Shown in pieces: positions 22,232 through 33,852 of a stretch of 64,000 nucleotides of DNA (the stretch's first letter is position 1; every line of letters starts with the position of its first letter). Source of the DNA: Artemisia argyi (lineage: Eukaryota > Streptophyta > Magnoliopsida > Asterales > Asteraceae); NCBI GenBank assembly GCA_030686995.1, contig CM060695.1:101708871-101772870 (forward strand), given 5' to 3'. A model generated the notes under the pieces. It was given only the letters and a program-made list of their open reading frames with translations. It was not told the origin of the DNA and searched no databases. Position numbers and translations under genes: made by a program.

Positions 22232-25200
22232 CCGTTTTGTTACCGTACTATAAACTGATTTTTCCGATATTACGCCAAATATTCACTATTATTACGCGAA
22301 ACAATTTTTATATTACTTTGAAAGGAAATATTTAGTATACCATTTTTAATAACAACGCGTTGAACACCATCTAAAGCTTTTGAGAAAAATAATATTATTT
22401 TGATTAAATCAAGCATCGCATCATTAGTCCTCAACTATACATAGCCTGATCACCTATGTATACTTCAGGAAGGATTATGCCATGAAGTAAATAGTTACTT
22501 TTTAAAGTATTGCTAATAACAATCTTCATTTAAAAACGTTTTAAACAAGTAAACTCTTTTATAAGTATCTTTTTCTGACAAACTCTCCCTGGATACTTAC
22601 CTCACTTGTCACCCACTTAGCCATTAAGTTGGATTTTTCCATTGACTTCTCTAGGAGAGACTTCCCATATCAATTACGAGTAGGATTCCTCGATACCAGA
22701 AAAGCAAGGAAAGGATTCAGTACTACTAACCCGGACTAAAAGTATATAGCAAGAAAAATTCAACAGCAATCCTAAGATACCACAAGACCATCCGACTTAC
22801 CATCTCTGACCTAGTTGTCCAATTTATTTATTCAAAGGTACTAGCTAGACTGAGCTACAGGATCGAACACATTGTGAAGGTACGCTAAGCAACACTATAG
22901 AAATAAACCAAGCCTCCTAACCGATACTGTAGAGTGTTTCGAATTAACATGGTCTCATCCATACACAAACTTCCCTGTAATGAGTTTTCACCGAGGATAA
23001 TTGATTTGAATTAAGGATGACGATATAGACTCCCTTAAGGCATTGTGTTCTCAAGAAATGCTAGATAACCTCACCTATACATCAAGAGAGGCATCAAACT
23101 CAAGAATATCTCCCCAGCTGCACGTGAAGACAGTACGGAAATTCATCGACAAAGTATCAATTGAAACCCTCATATTGCCAACATGATAAAAATTTCAACG
23201 ATAAACCATCTCAGGACTTAAGTTGGTTGAATACCTAGACTTGTAGTTTTGTCGGATAATCGCCAATAGGCATTTTCTAATGACAGGAACCGAATGTTAG
23301 ACACCTATGCATTTATGCGAATATTTCCTATCCTACTATTTTATCCTTGTTAGTATTTTTACTTTTAAATGAAGTTGATTTCAAAATTGTGTCCATACAA
23401 ATCACATATCTCGTGGAAAATAATTTTGAATTGCCTATTTTGAATAAATACGATCCTTTTTAGTCAATATTTTGCAAAACCATTGTACAATGGGAAATAT
23501 ATAAACATCACACTTTGGTAAACAGTCCTATTCACCACCTATTTGAAAACCGAGTCACATTTCCTAACTATTGAATTTTGAATCATCAAGAAAGATATTA
23601 TTTAGTAAACCATTTGCTCCATTTTCTAAATTCGTTTATTCAGAAAAAGATTTTGACCAAGAACTCAAAAAAAATTGCGAAATAAATTTTGAAAACCAAT
23701 CACCATACTACATCGCTTATGCATTTAGCGCTTTGTGACTTGACGATAAGGAATATTAGAATATGTGATGAAGGAAACTAGGAGGAACACCATAGAACGA
23801 TTACAAACGTCATTAATGGAGACCAAGCACAGTAGGCAAAGAATGACACATGTCTTAGCAATCCTTTAGACCAAAACACAAGAAATCAAAGTTTGTTACC
23901 CATAGTCTATCCCCTTTATATGACGCTGAGTTCGAAAGACGTAACGTGGAGGAATTAGTCACAAGATTTATTGTACCTATTTCAATTGTTCCTAATAAAG
24001 GTAATCGAATCACCTTAGACTTCTAACAATCATTTTAAGATTTCATTCGGAACCCCATTTAGATGTAAACACCGCCTATTATCCTCAGACCAATGGTCAG
24101 AACAAGAGAACGATTCAAACATAGGAAAGTTGTGCTCAAGGAGTGAGCGATTGACTCTAGAAATGGTTGGACTAACCATTTACCATAAATCAGATTCGTT
24201 TGCAACGATAATTATCGCACGAGCATAGAGACTACACTATTTGAGGCACTTTATGGTCGAAGTACCAATTACTCATTTACAGACCGGAATCGGAAAGTTA
24301 AATTCACCGGTCTCGAACTAAACCATGGAACAACAAAGGAAATTTCACAAGTCAAGAACCAGTTACAAGAAACGAGAAACTGGTAGAAGTTAGGTTGGTA
24401 CATGACGCACATCATACGGATTGGGTATCCTTGAACAGCAAATTAACTAGATTCACGTGAAAGAACGAACTAAATTGAAAGCTTTGCCTTGGAGAGGTAT
24501 GATACGATTTTAGTAACACGAGGGATTTAACCTTTAGTATATTGGACCATTTAAGATTCATTTTAGAATCGACCAACTGACATATACGATTGGAGTTCTG
24601 ACATAGTTCAGTAACATATATTACCCATATTACAATATAAACCTGAAGAAGCACTGATCATCTATTGACGAACCGAACTCGGAAAAAGCCAAACTCACTA
24701 TTCCAGTAGGCATTCATGAAATAACCAGAAATTTCCTACAGGTCAAGAATCAATTACAAATTCTATAAGTTGTAAACCATTAAAACTTCAAGTTGGTAGC
24801 CAGATCATGTTGAAAGTTCTGCCTAGGAAAGGCATGATATCATTCATAAAACTGGGAAAGTTAAACCCGATATACACTGGACCACGTAATATTTCAGACA
24901 GAGAAGGCCTAGTGGCCGTCAGACTTGAAGCCTTGTTAGAGAACAACCGGATTTCACAACTATGTTTCACCTATTCAAATCCAGGATATGACTTTCAGAT
25001 TAGTCACTCATAATCCCATTTGGAAAGGAATCCAACACAAAGACAAACGTAAACTTGGTAAGAGAACCAGTAGAAAGCATGGACCGTGAGGTCGAACGGT
25101 TGAAGCAAAGTCGAATTCCTATCGTGAAAGTTCGCTGGAATTCTTGAAGAGATCCCGAATTTACTTGAGAACGGGAAGACCAAATGCAACTCAAGTATCC

Positions 25201-25265
25201 ACGTCTTTTTACCAAATATACTTCAGAGACCAACCAAAACTGAACTTCGGGATGAAGTTCCTGTT
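22231..25265 (+). pseudogene. Element C pol relic, copy 1
   Basis: No long open frame, but short integrase-like strings survive in order: TAYYPQTNGQNKRTIQT at about 24073-24123 (relatives have TAYHPQTDGQ), FEALYGRS at about 24240-24263, LKVLPRKGMISF and KLNPIYTGP at about 24808-24885, and a C-terminal REVERLKQSRIPIVKVRW at about 25087-25137. Many stops and shifts separate them. I could not make out RT or protease between 22231 and 24000. The element could not have made its own enzymes. Confidence 0.75.
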
Positions 25266-25277
25266 AGAAGGGAAGAC
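25266..25277 (+). promoter_or_regulatory. Polypurine tract before LTR 2
   Basis: AGAAGGGAAGAC directly before TGTCACAAC. Confidence 0.85.
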
Positions 25278-28271
25278 TGTCACAACTTGTAATTTCCGGT
25301 CATTTTCCAAACCTCGACAATTTACTATTCACAAGTTACTATTCATCATTTACTATTCATCGATCACTATTCACCGTTTTTGAGGTCAATTTGACATTCC
25401 GAGAAACATTCATAAATTTTACTATTCACTTGACACTATTCATTCCGGAAGAAATATCACTATTCACGTGCATTACTCATGTCATCGTAAATTTAGTTTA
25501 CGAGTATTTAAATTCGCGTAACCGTATTGGTTCGTGTGCGAATTCATGCATTATCATTGGGACATCTCATACAGACTAGAAATAGTCTGCATATCATCAT
25601 TATGGCATTTGCATACTATTCCACTCGTAGGATATTTAAATTAGTACTTTTGGTATAATTAACTTTTACGTATAATTATTTCTATATAAACGTTAACACG
25701 CGATCAATAATGTGACTAACACGACCGACACTTCCGACTATGATCCTAATATATTTTTATATTCATTTTAATAATCCAAAAAAAATTATTATATTAATTT
25801 ACCCGGTATTTTGGAAATTTATTTAAATTAATATCGTACGTCTAATTTAATAACGACGGTTTTCATAAAAATTAAACAATAATCACCCGAACTCTCCGTA
25901 CTTGTACCCGACATATTTTTACAATTTTTACGACTTTATTATGTCCCGAATAACTTTGATAAAAATTTATTTCTAACAAACCCGGTACCCGATTACACCT
26001 AAAATTAACCAAATACTACACAATCTTACCATTAACTCCCTAAATAATTACCCAACACAAACCCCCTTTTCTCTCCTTTGTGAACCGCCCCCCCCCCCCC
26101 CCCCCTCCTAAGCCATCTAATGAGCTAATCTCACCAACTCACTTTAAATGCTACCAAACTATTGTCCCTAAGTATATAATAAACTTTTTCATCCATTATT
26201 ATCACAAAAATCATTTTTCTAGCTCAAGCAAACTTTTTTCTCTCATTTTCTCTTAAGTGTGAATTGACCTAGGTGATCCAAGGAGCAAGAACAACAAATT
26301 TTACAAGATCTAGGTATAAACTTGTTCACTTAGTCATCCTTGTTGGAGTTTTGAAATAGAAACTCAAGGATTAGTAGGTTTTTCATCATCTAAACTCCCT
26401 AAACCTTCAAGTAAGTTAACAAACTCATTTTTATTATTTTTACAAGTTATTACTATGTTTATATATTTTTCTTACAAGAACTCATGCATATAATGGTTTA
26501 TACCACTCTATTTTGTATATATTTAACTTTGAGCCCTAGAGATGAACACATGAGAAACCTTTGTTAGACCTAGTGGATTGATGATGTTTAAGGACCCATG
26601 ACACCCTAAGAAGGTGTATGGTAGGATTAGACTAGTTTTGTGGTGATGGAAAGTGGCTTGATTGAGGTTAGAACTAGTTTGGAGACTTGAAAATGGTTTT
26701 TGAAACTACATATTGACCTACTGTCCCTATTTTCATTTCGTGGGAAAATCAGTAGATGGTGGCTAACTTTTGACCAAAGATTTAGAAAATACATTAAAAA
26801 ACAAAACTTTAGGCGAAAGAATGGATTAAAACGAGCTTATAACGAAGGAGATATGATTTTTGCAAATTTAACGACGAAAACTATTTTTATAAAAACTGCT
26901 TGCTGTTCGGCAGATTTCAACGGGTAAAAAGAGGTGTTAAACGTAACCTAAAGGAGCCGAGTTATTAAAAATATATTAGTATATACAAAGACGAATCCGT
27001 GGACATAAAGAACAAGGAAAACGAGCTTAAAACGACCAAGTTATACCCATTCTAACATTGTCAAACTATATATATATATATATGGACACAAATAAAAATA
27101 ATAACGTACGCACTAAATGGTATATTTTCTAGAAATGTTGCTAACGACTATTTTCTTATCAAATGAATACGTATGACCCAAGAGAATATTTATACGACTT
27201 AACGACGTTATTTCAAGGTTTTCGATACAAGGAATTTAACGCTAACATTTTTCATACGAGATAATACGACAAGTTATATACTTCTATAAATGGACCTATT
27301 TTTCCTAAGTATGGAAACTATTTTACTATGACGATAACTAGTATTTCCAAATTACGAGTGGTATAGGTATCATGTGCATGTGCATTCATTACATTACGGC
27401 TTGATCTTAATTAGATCACGATTATTCATTTAGGTTGCGGCTAGTGTTCGCGCCTCATTGTCCCGACTACTTTACCATCGTTGTACCATCTTTGTACTAT
27501 CACTCCTGGTGAGTCTTCATAGCCCCATTTTAATTACTTATTTGATTTAAATCCCACGGGGGAGAATACATTGCACAATTATTTTTGTACATGCCCAAGT
27601 ATTAAATTCCATACATTGCTTAAGTTGCCTAATTACCACGTCTTGACAAGTCCCCTTTTTATCATGGACCGTTAATTTCTAGTACTAAGCGAGAGTGAAT
27701 GAATAGATCTATTGAGGGTGACGCCTCCATTCGCGTTGGGTTGCTCCAACGGGACGAATGCGTTTCATGTCTTAACGAATTGAGTGTCTGGTAAACACTT
27801 TGGTGGGGCCATTATTAAGTCTAGCTTCGGTGCCATGAGCTTAAGAGACAATGTAGCTTTTTGACATTTTGTCACTTTACTTTATACTTGTGGGCTTATG
27901 TACTTACGAATTACTTATAAACCTATGATTATTCACCAACTTTATGTTGACCGTTTTTCGCAATGTATTTCTCAGGTTATTAAGGTAGCTTATATTGCAT
28001 ACATTTGGACCTTCATGGAGTCGCGGAGTCGACGCGTCTCACCATATTTTCTGCACTTATGAAACGTTTGATCTTGTTGAACTTATTTTAACTATATTGG
28101 TAAACTCTTTTGGGGACCTAAGCTTTGTAAACTCTGAATGTTTTAATGATCAAACGCTGTATTTTCTAAATGACACTTTAGGTCGTTCAATATAACTGTA
28201 ATTATGGTGCTATGACAGTCACCCCCAGGTATTCCATTCCGCTACCATTCAGGTATTTTGGGGGTGTGACA
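25278..28271 (+). repeat. LTR 2 (middle) of element C
   Basis: 2994 bp. It agrees with LTR 3 in its first ~150 bases but with LTR 1 at several sites further on, so it looks like a recombinant. C tract 18 bases; TA tract 17 bases. Confidence 0.97.
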
Positions 28272-28274
28272 GAT

Positions 28275-28286
28275 TGGCATCAGAGC
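28275..28286 (+). promoter_or_regulatory. Primer-binding site, second internal region
   Basis: TGGCATCAGAGC, as at 19698. Confidence 0.85.
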
Positions 28287-29447
28287 TAAGGTTATAGCGA
28301 ACTAGGATGTATCTTGGACCCTAGACTATAACCACATCATCATAGCATCTCATCATTTCATCATAGGTGCATATTCACTATACATATTGTTTTACGCACA
28401 CACTGTACGAGTTATTCATACCCATACTCATATATATATATGATTATATTGACCTGGTTCACAAGTGACATGTCTTCAGATACCCACGCTGTTATCCTTT
28501 CGTCGGATTCCGACATTGAAGATGCCTTGTCACCTTCCACTACCATTATACCACCGGCTGTACTCACACCACCATTAGCACTATTGAATTGTCATAAGAG
28601 CAAGGTTCTCATTCAGCCTATAGATAGAATGCCGTTTGGTAGAGTATTCAGATTTAATTTTAATGGACTTATTAGGATGCTTATTACAAGGGAGATAGCA
28701 TGTTTTCTTTCCTTCACTAGTAGGACGCTTACTACTTAGGTACTACCACCACCGTTGGTTACTTATTACACTATTGGTCGTCCCATAGTGCGTACTTCAG
28801 CTTTACCTCTTTGATGCCGCGAGATAGCGCGAAAGAGGGTAGTATCCCATTCACTATTATCACCATTATCTCCTAACTCATCACTGGGATTTCATCGTCA
28901 TCAATGTTATTCTCATCCTTTAGAATACCACCATTGTCAGTTTCCTTTCCCATTTTCACTTGCCATGAATTAGATGACGCCTTGTGGATAATACCAAGAA
29001 TTACGGACTCAACAGGAACATCCGCCGATTCCTCGGGATTAGTTTGGAACTTACACTATCTAGGACTTGATCGATGCACAACTACAGATACCACTTCAGG
29101 ACTATCTCGACCTTATGATGCCATAAACCTGATTTCACTTAGAGGGACTACAGGAAATCTTTAAACTAGACTTATATCTTTGCTAGCTTTTACTATTATC
29201 CTAACCACGGGAAGTGTGACATAGTTAAAGAAACTTGTAGTATTTTGATTGTTGTACAAACGGAATCATCAAGTATTGACTCTCCTATAGGGGAATAGTT
29301 GTGCTATATCTATGATATTGGTCCATATTGACCGAAACTTTCATGTCTTATATTCATGTGTTATGAATATGGTGATTGTTATTACCTATAGATTCTCATG
29401 GACTCTTATGATTTGATGGAAATAGATTTAAGCAAACAACTCCAAGC
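28287..29447 (+). other. Leader with decayed gag N-terminal sequence, copy 2
   Basis: Counterpart of 19710-20870; the 99-aa frame is at 28440-28739 with one residue changed. Confidence 0.45.
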
Positions 29448-30410
29448 ATGACGCAAGCTGCTGTTGGACAATCCATTGTCAGGAACGTAACTACCGCCCT
29501 CACCAAGGAACTTACCCACGTGGAATTTATGGGTTGTAATCCCTCCTCCTTTAGCGGAAATATAGACACAAAGGAATTTCTCAAATGGTTCGAAGAATTA
29601 AAAACAATCTTTCAAAGTGGTGATTGCCGTAAGGAAGACAAAGTTAAGTTCGCCACTTGCACTTTTCAGAAGCATGCCCAGAAATGGTGGACTAAGTATG
29701 TCCAGGTAGTAGGAGTTGATGCTGCTTACTCAGACTCTTGGGAGAAACTAAAAAGGATGATGAGTTTGAAGTTCTGTGTGAAAAGCGAATTACAAGCAAT
29801 TGAACAGGAAACACTAAACCTTACCATGGTAGGAGATGATGTTGTTAAGTATACTGCTTCTTTTTATGATTTCGCTCGACTAGGCTCTGCAATGGATGAA
29901 CCAGAAAGCAAGAAACTTGAAAGGTACGTCGGAGGACTTTCTCCTGAAATTCGTATGTTGGTCAACTCATTGGAACCCGATACCATGCCTAAAGCTATCA
30001 GGATGGCGATCGAAGAAAAGGAACGCATAGCTCACCCCAAGATCTTAGGAAGGAAAAGTGACAATAAAAGGAAGTGGGACAACAACCGAGGTGAGAATGC
30101 CACACAAGGACCACACAAGAGACAAGGAGTTGCTAAACCTAATGCTGCAGGTCTAAAGGAAAAGAATGATTACCTTGGTATTTTACCTAAGTGTGAAGAG
30201 TGCCAACATCATCATAACCCAGGCCGTTGCCCGGAACCATGTGGCAACTGTAAGAAGGTTACCCACAAAACCAAGGACTGCAGGTTTCCAATCGTGAGGG
30301 ATAAGCAGAAACCACCAATTACATGTTTTGGCTGTGGTGTAGTGGGACACTTCAGGAGTAAATGCCCGGTGTTGAGAGACCGGAACTGGAGGAGGCATTT
30401 CATGTTGTAA
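29448..30410 (+). CDS. gag: Element C gag core, copy 2 (320 aa)
   Basis: Predicted protein identical to that of 20871-21833; the single base change I noticed (GACTGC/GATTGC near 29624) is silent. Same gag domain and zinc knuckles. Two open gag frames beside two ruined pol regions suggest that the array derives from a lineage that retained gag only, although recent duplication alone explains why the copies agree. Confidence 0.9.
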   Translation: MTQAAVGQSIVRNVTTALTKELTHVEFMGCNPSSFSGNIDTKEFLKWFEELKTIFQSGDCRKEDKVKFATCTFQKHAQKWWTKYVQVVGVDAAYSDSWEKLKRMMSLKFCVKSELQAIEQETLNLTMVGDDVVKYTASFYDFARLGSAMDEPESKKLERYVGGLSPEIRMLVNSLEPDTMPKAIRMAIEEKERIAHPKILGRKSDNKRKWDNNRGENATQGPHKRQGVAKPNAAGLKEKNDYLGILPKCEECQHHHNPGRCPEPCGNCKKVTHKTKDCRFPIVRDKQKPPITCFGCGVVGHFRSKCPVLRDRNWRRHFML

Positions 30411-30762
30411 AACCATAGTTTGAGCCCTCTAGGGTTGTACTTTTCTTTTGGTACTTTCCATAAGTACGTTGGTGTAACCTAGTAGTATTAAGCACTTTCC
30501 TATCTAAATGTAATGACTATCTTTTGTTACCTCTGTGATAACCGTAGCCTTTGTTTATTCCATTTTCTATTGCAATTGCGAAATTTTCAATCGTTTAACA
30601 ACATTATACCATTGTCTTATTAGGGATTTGACCGATTTAGTATTTGCCGGATTAGTAGATTATTACCATTCCATAGTATTTACCCGTGTATCCAATAAAC
30701 CATTCCACGAGTTTTATTTCAAACTATTTTACTACCTTATGGGGAAATTGTTTTTACCGAAT

Positions 30763-30766
<4 letters not shown>

Positions 30767-30805
<39 letters not shown>
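30767..30805. repeat. Poly(A) tract, 39 A
   Basis: Second copy of the tract at 22190. Confidence 0.95.
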
Positions 30806-30806
<1 letters not shown>

Positions 30807-33800
30807 CCGTTTTGTTACCGTACTATAAACTGATTTTTCCGATATTACGCCAAATATTCACTATTATTACGCGAAACAATTTTTATATTACTTTGAAAGG
30901 AAATATTTAGTATACCATTTTTAATAACAACGCGTTGAACACCATCTAAAGCTTTTGAGAAAAATAATATTATTTTGATTAAATCAAGCATCGCATCATT
31001 AGTCCTCAACTATACATAGCCTGATCACCTATGTATACTTCAGGAAGGATTATGCCATGAAGTAAATAGTTACTTTTTAAAGTATTGCTAATAACAATCT
31101 TCATTTAAAAACGTTTTAAACAAGTAAACTCTTTTATAAGTATCTTTTTCTGACAAACTCTCCCTGGATACTTACCTCACTTGTCACCCACTTAGCCATT
31201 AAGTTGGATTTTTCCATTGACTTCTCTAGGAGAGACTTCCCATATCAATTACGAGTAGGATTCCTCGATACCAGAAAAGCAAGGAAAGGATTCAGTACTA
31301 CTAACCCGGACTAAAAGTATATAGCAAGAAAAATTCAACAGCAATCCTAAGATACCACAAGACCATCCGACTTACCATCTCTGACCTAGTTGTCCAATTT
31401 ATTTATTCAAAGGTACTAGCTAGACTGAGCTACAGGATCGAACACATTGTGAAGGTACGCTAAGCAACACTATAGAAATAAACCAAGCCTCCTAACCGAT
31501 ACTGTAGAGTGTTTCGAATTAACATGGTCTCATCCATACACAAACTTCCCTGTAATGAGTTTTCACCGAGGATAATTGATTTGAATTAAGGATGACGATA
31601 TAGACTCCCTTAAGGCATTGTGTTCTCAAGAAATGCTAGATAACCTCACCTATACATCAAGAGAGGCATCAAACTCAAGAATATCTCCCCAGCTGCACGT
31701 GAAGACAGTACGGAAATTCATCGACAAAGTATCAATTGAAACCCTCATATTGCCAACATGATAAAAATTTCAACGATAAACCATCTCAGGACTTAAGTTG
31801 GTTGAATACCTAGACTTGTAGTTTTGTCGGATAATCGCCAATAGGCATTTTCTAATGACAGGAACCGAATGTTAGACACCTATGCATTTATGCGAATATT
31901 TCCTATCCTACTATTTTATCCTTGTTAGTATTTTTACTTTTAAATGAAGTTGATTTCAAAATTGTGTCCATACAAATCACATATCTCGTGGAAAATAATT
32001 TTGAATTGCCTATTTTGAATAAATACGATCCTTTTTAGTCAATATTTTGCAAAACCATTGTACAATGGGAAATATATAAACATCACACTTTGGTAAACAG
32101 TCCTATTCACCACCTATTTGAAAACCGAGTCACATTTCCTAACTATTGAATTTTGAATCATCAAGAAAGATATTATTTAGTAAACCATTTGCTCCATTTT
32201 CTAAATTCGTTTATTCAGAAAAAGATTTTGACCAAGAACTCAAAAAAAATTGCGAAATAAATTTTGAAAACCAATCACCATACTACATCGCTTATGCATT
32301 TAGCGCTTTGTGACTTGACGATAAGGAATATTAGAATATGTGATGAAGGAAACTAGGAGGAACACCATAGAACGATTACAAACGTCATTAATGGAGACCA
32401 AGCACAGTAGGCAAAGAATGACACATGTCTTAGCAATCCTTTAGACCAAAACACAAGAAATCAAAGTTTGTTACCCATAGTCTATCCCCTTTATATGACG
32501 CTGAGTTCGAAAGACGTAACGTGGAGGAATTAGTCACAAGATTTATTGTACCTATTTCAATTGTTCCTAATAAAGGTAATCGAATCACCTTAGACTTCTA
32601 ACAATCATTTTAAGATTTCATTCGGAACCCCATTTAGATGTAAACACCGCCTATTATCCTCAGACCAATGGTCAGAACAAGAGAACGATTCAAACATAGG
32701 AAAGTTGTGCTCAAGGAGTGAGCGATTGACTCTAGAAATGGTTGGACTAACCATTTACCATAAATCAGATTCGTTTGCAACGATAATTATCGCACGAGCA
32801 TAGAGACTACACTATTTGAGGCACTTTATGGTCGAAGTACCAATTACTCATTTACAGACCGGAATCGGAAAGTTAAATTCACCGGTCTCGAACTAAACCA
32901 TGGAACAACAAAGGAAATTTCACAAGTCAAGAACCAGTTACAAGAAACGAGAAACTGGTAGAAGTTAGGTTGGTACATGACGCACATCATACGGATTGGG
33001 TATCCTTGAACAGCAAATTAACTAGATTCACGTGAAAGAACGAACTAAATTGAAAGCTTTGCCTTGGAGAGGTATGATACGATTTTAGTAACACGAGGGA
33101 TTTAACCTTTAGTATATTGGACCATTTAAGATTCATTTTAGAATCGACCAACTGACATATACGATTGGAGTTCTGACATAGTTCAGTAACATATATTACC
33201 CATATTACAATATAAACCTGAAGAAGCACTGATCATCTATTGACGAACCGAACTCGGAAAAAGCCAAACTCACTATTCCAGTAGGCATTCATGAAATAAC
33301 CAGAAATTTCCTACAGGTCAAGAATCAATTACAAATTCTATAAGTTGTAAACCATTAAAACTTCAAGTTGGTAGCCAGATCATGTTGAAAGTTCTGCCTA
33401 GGAAAGGCATGATATCATTCATAAAACTGGGAAAGTTAAACCCGATATACACTGGACCACGTAATATTTCAGACAGAGAAGGCCTAGTGGCCGTCAGACT
33501 TGAAGCCTTGTTAGAGAACAACCGGATTTCACAACTATGTTTCACCTATTCAAATCCAGGATATGACTTTCAGATTAGTCACTCATAATCCCATTTGGAA
33601 AGGAATCCAACACAAAGACAAACGTAAACTTGGTAAGAGAACCAGTAGAAAGCATGGACCGTGAGGTCGAACGGTTGAAGCAAAGTCGAATTCCTATCGT
33701 GAAAGTTCGCTGGAATTCTTGAAGAGATCCCGAATTTACTTGAGAACGGGAAGACCAAATGCAACTCAAGTATCCACGTCTTTTTACCAAATATACTTCA

Positions 33801-33840
33801 GAGACCAACCAAAACTGAACTTCGGGATGAAGTTCCTGTT
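30806..33840 (+). pseudogene. Element C pol relic, copy 2
   Basis: Same decayed integrase strings as copy 1, offset by about 8.57 kb (for example the KLNPIYTGP string near 33430). No intact enzyme frame. Confidence 0.75.
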
Positions 33841-33852
33841 AGAAGGGAAGAC
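33841..33852 (+). promoter_or_regulatory. Polypurine tract before LTR 3
   Basis: AGAAGGGAAGAC directly before TGTCACAAC. Confidence 0.85.
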
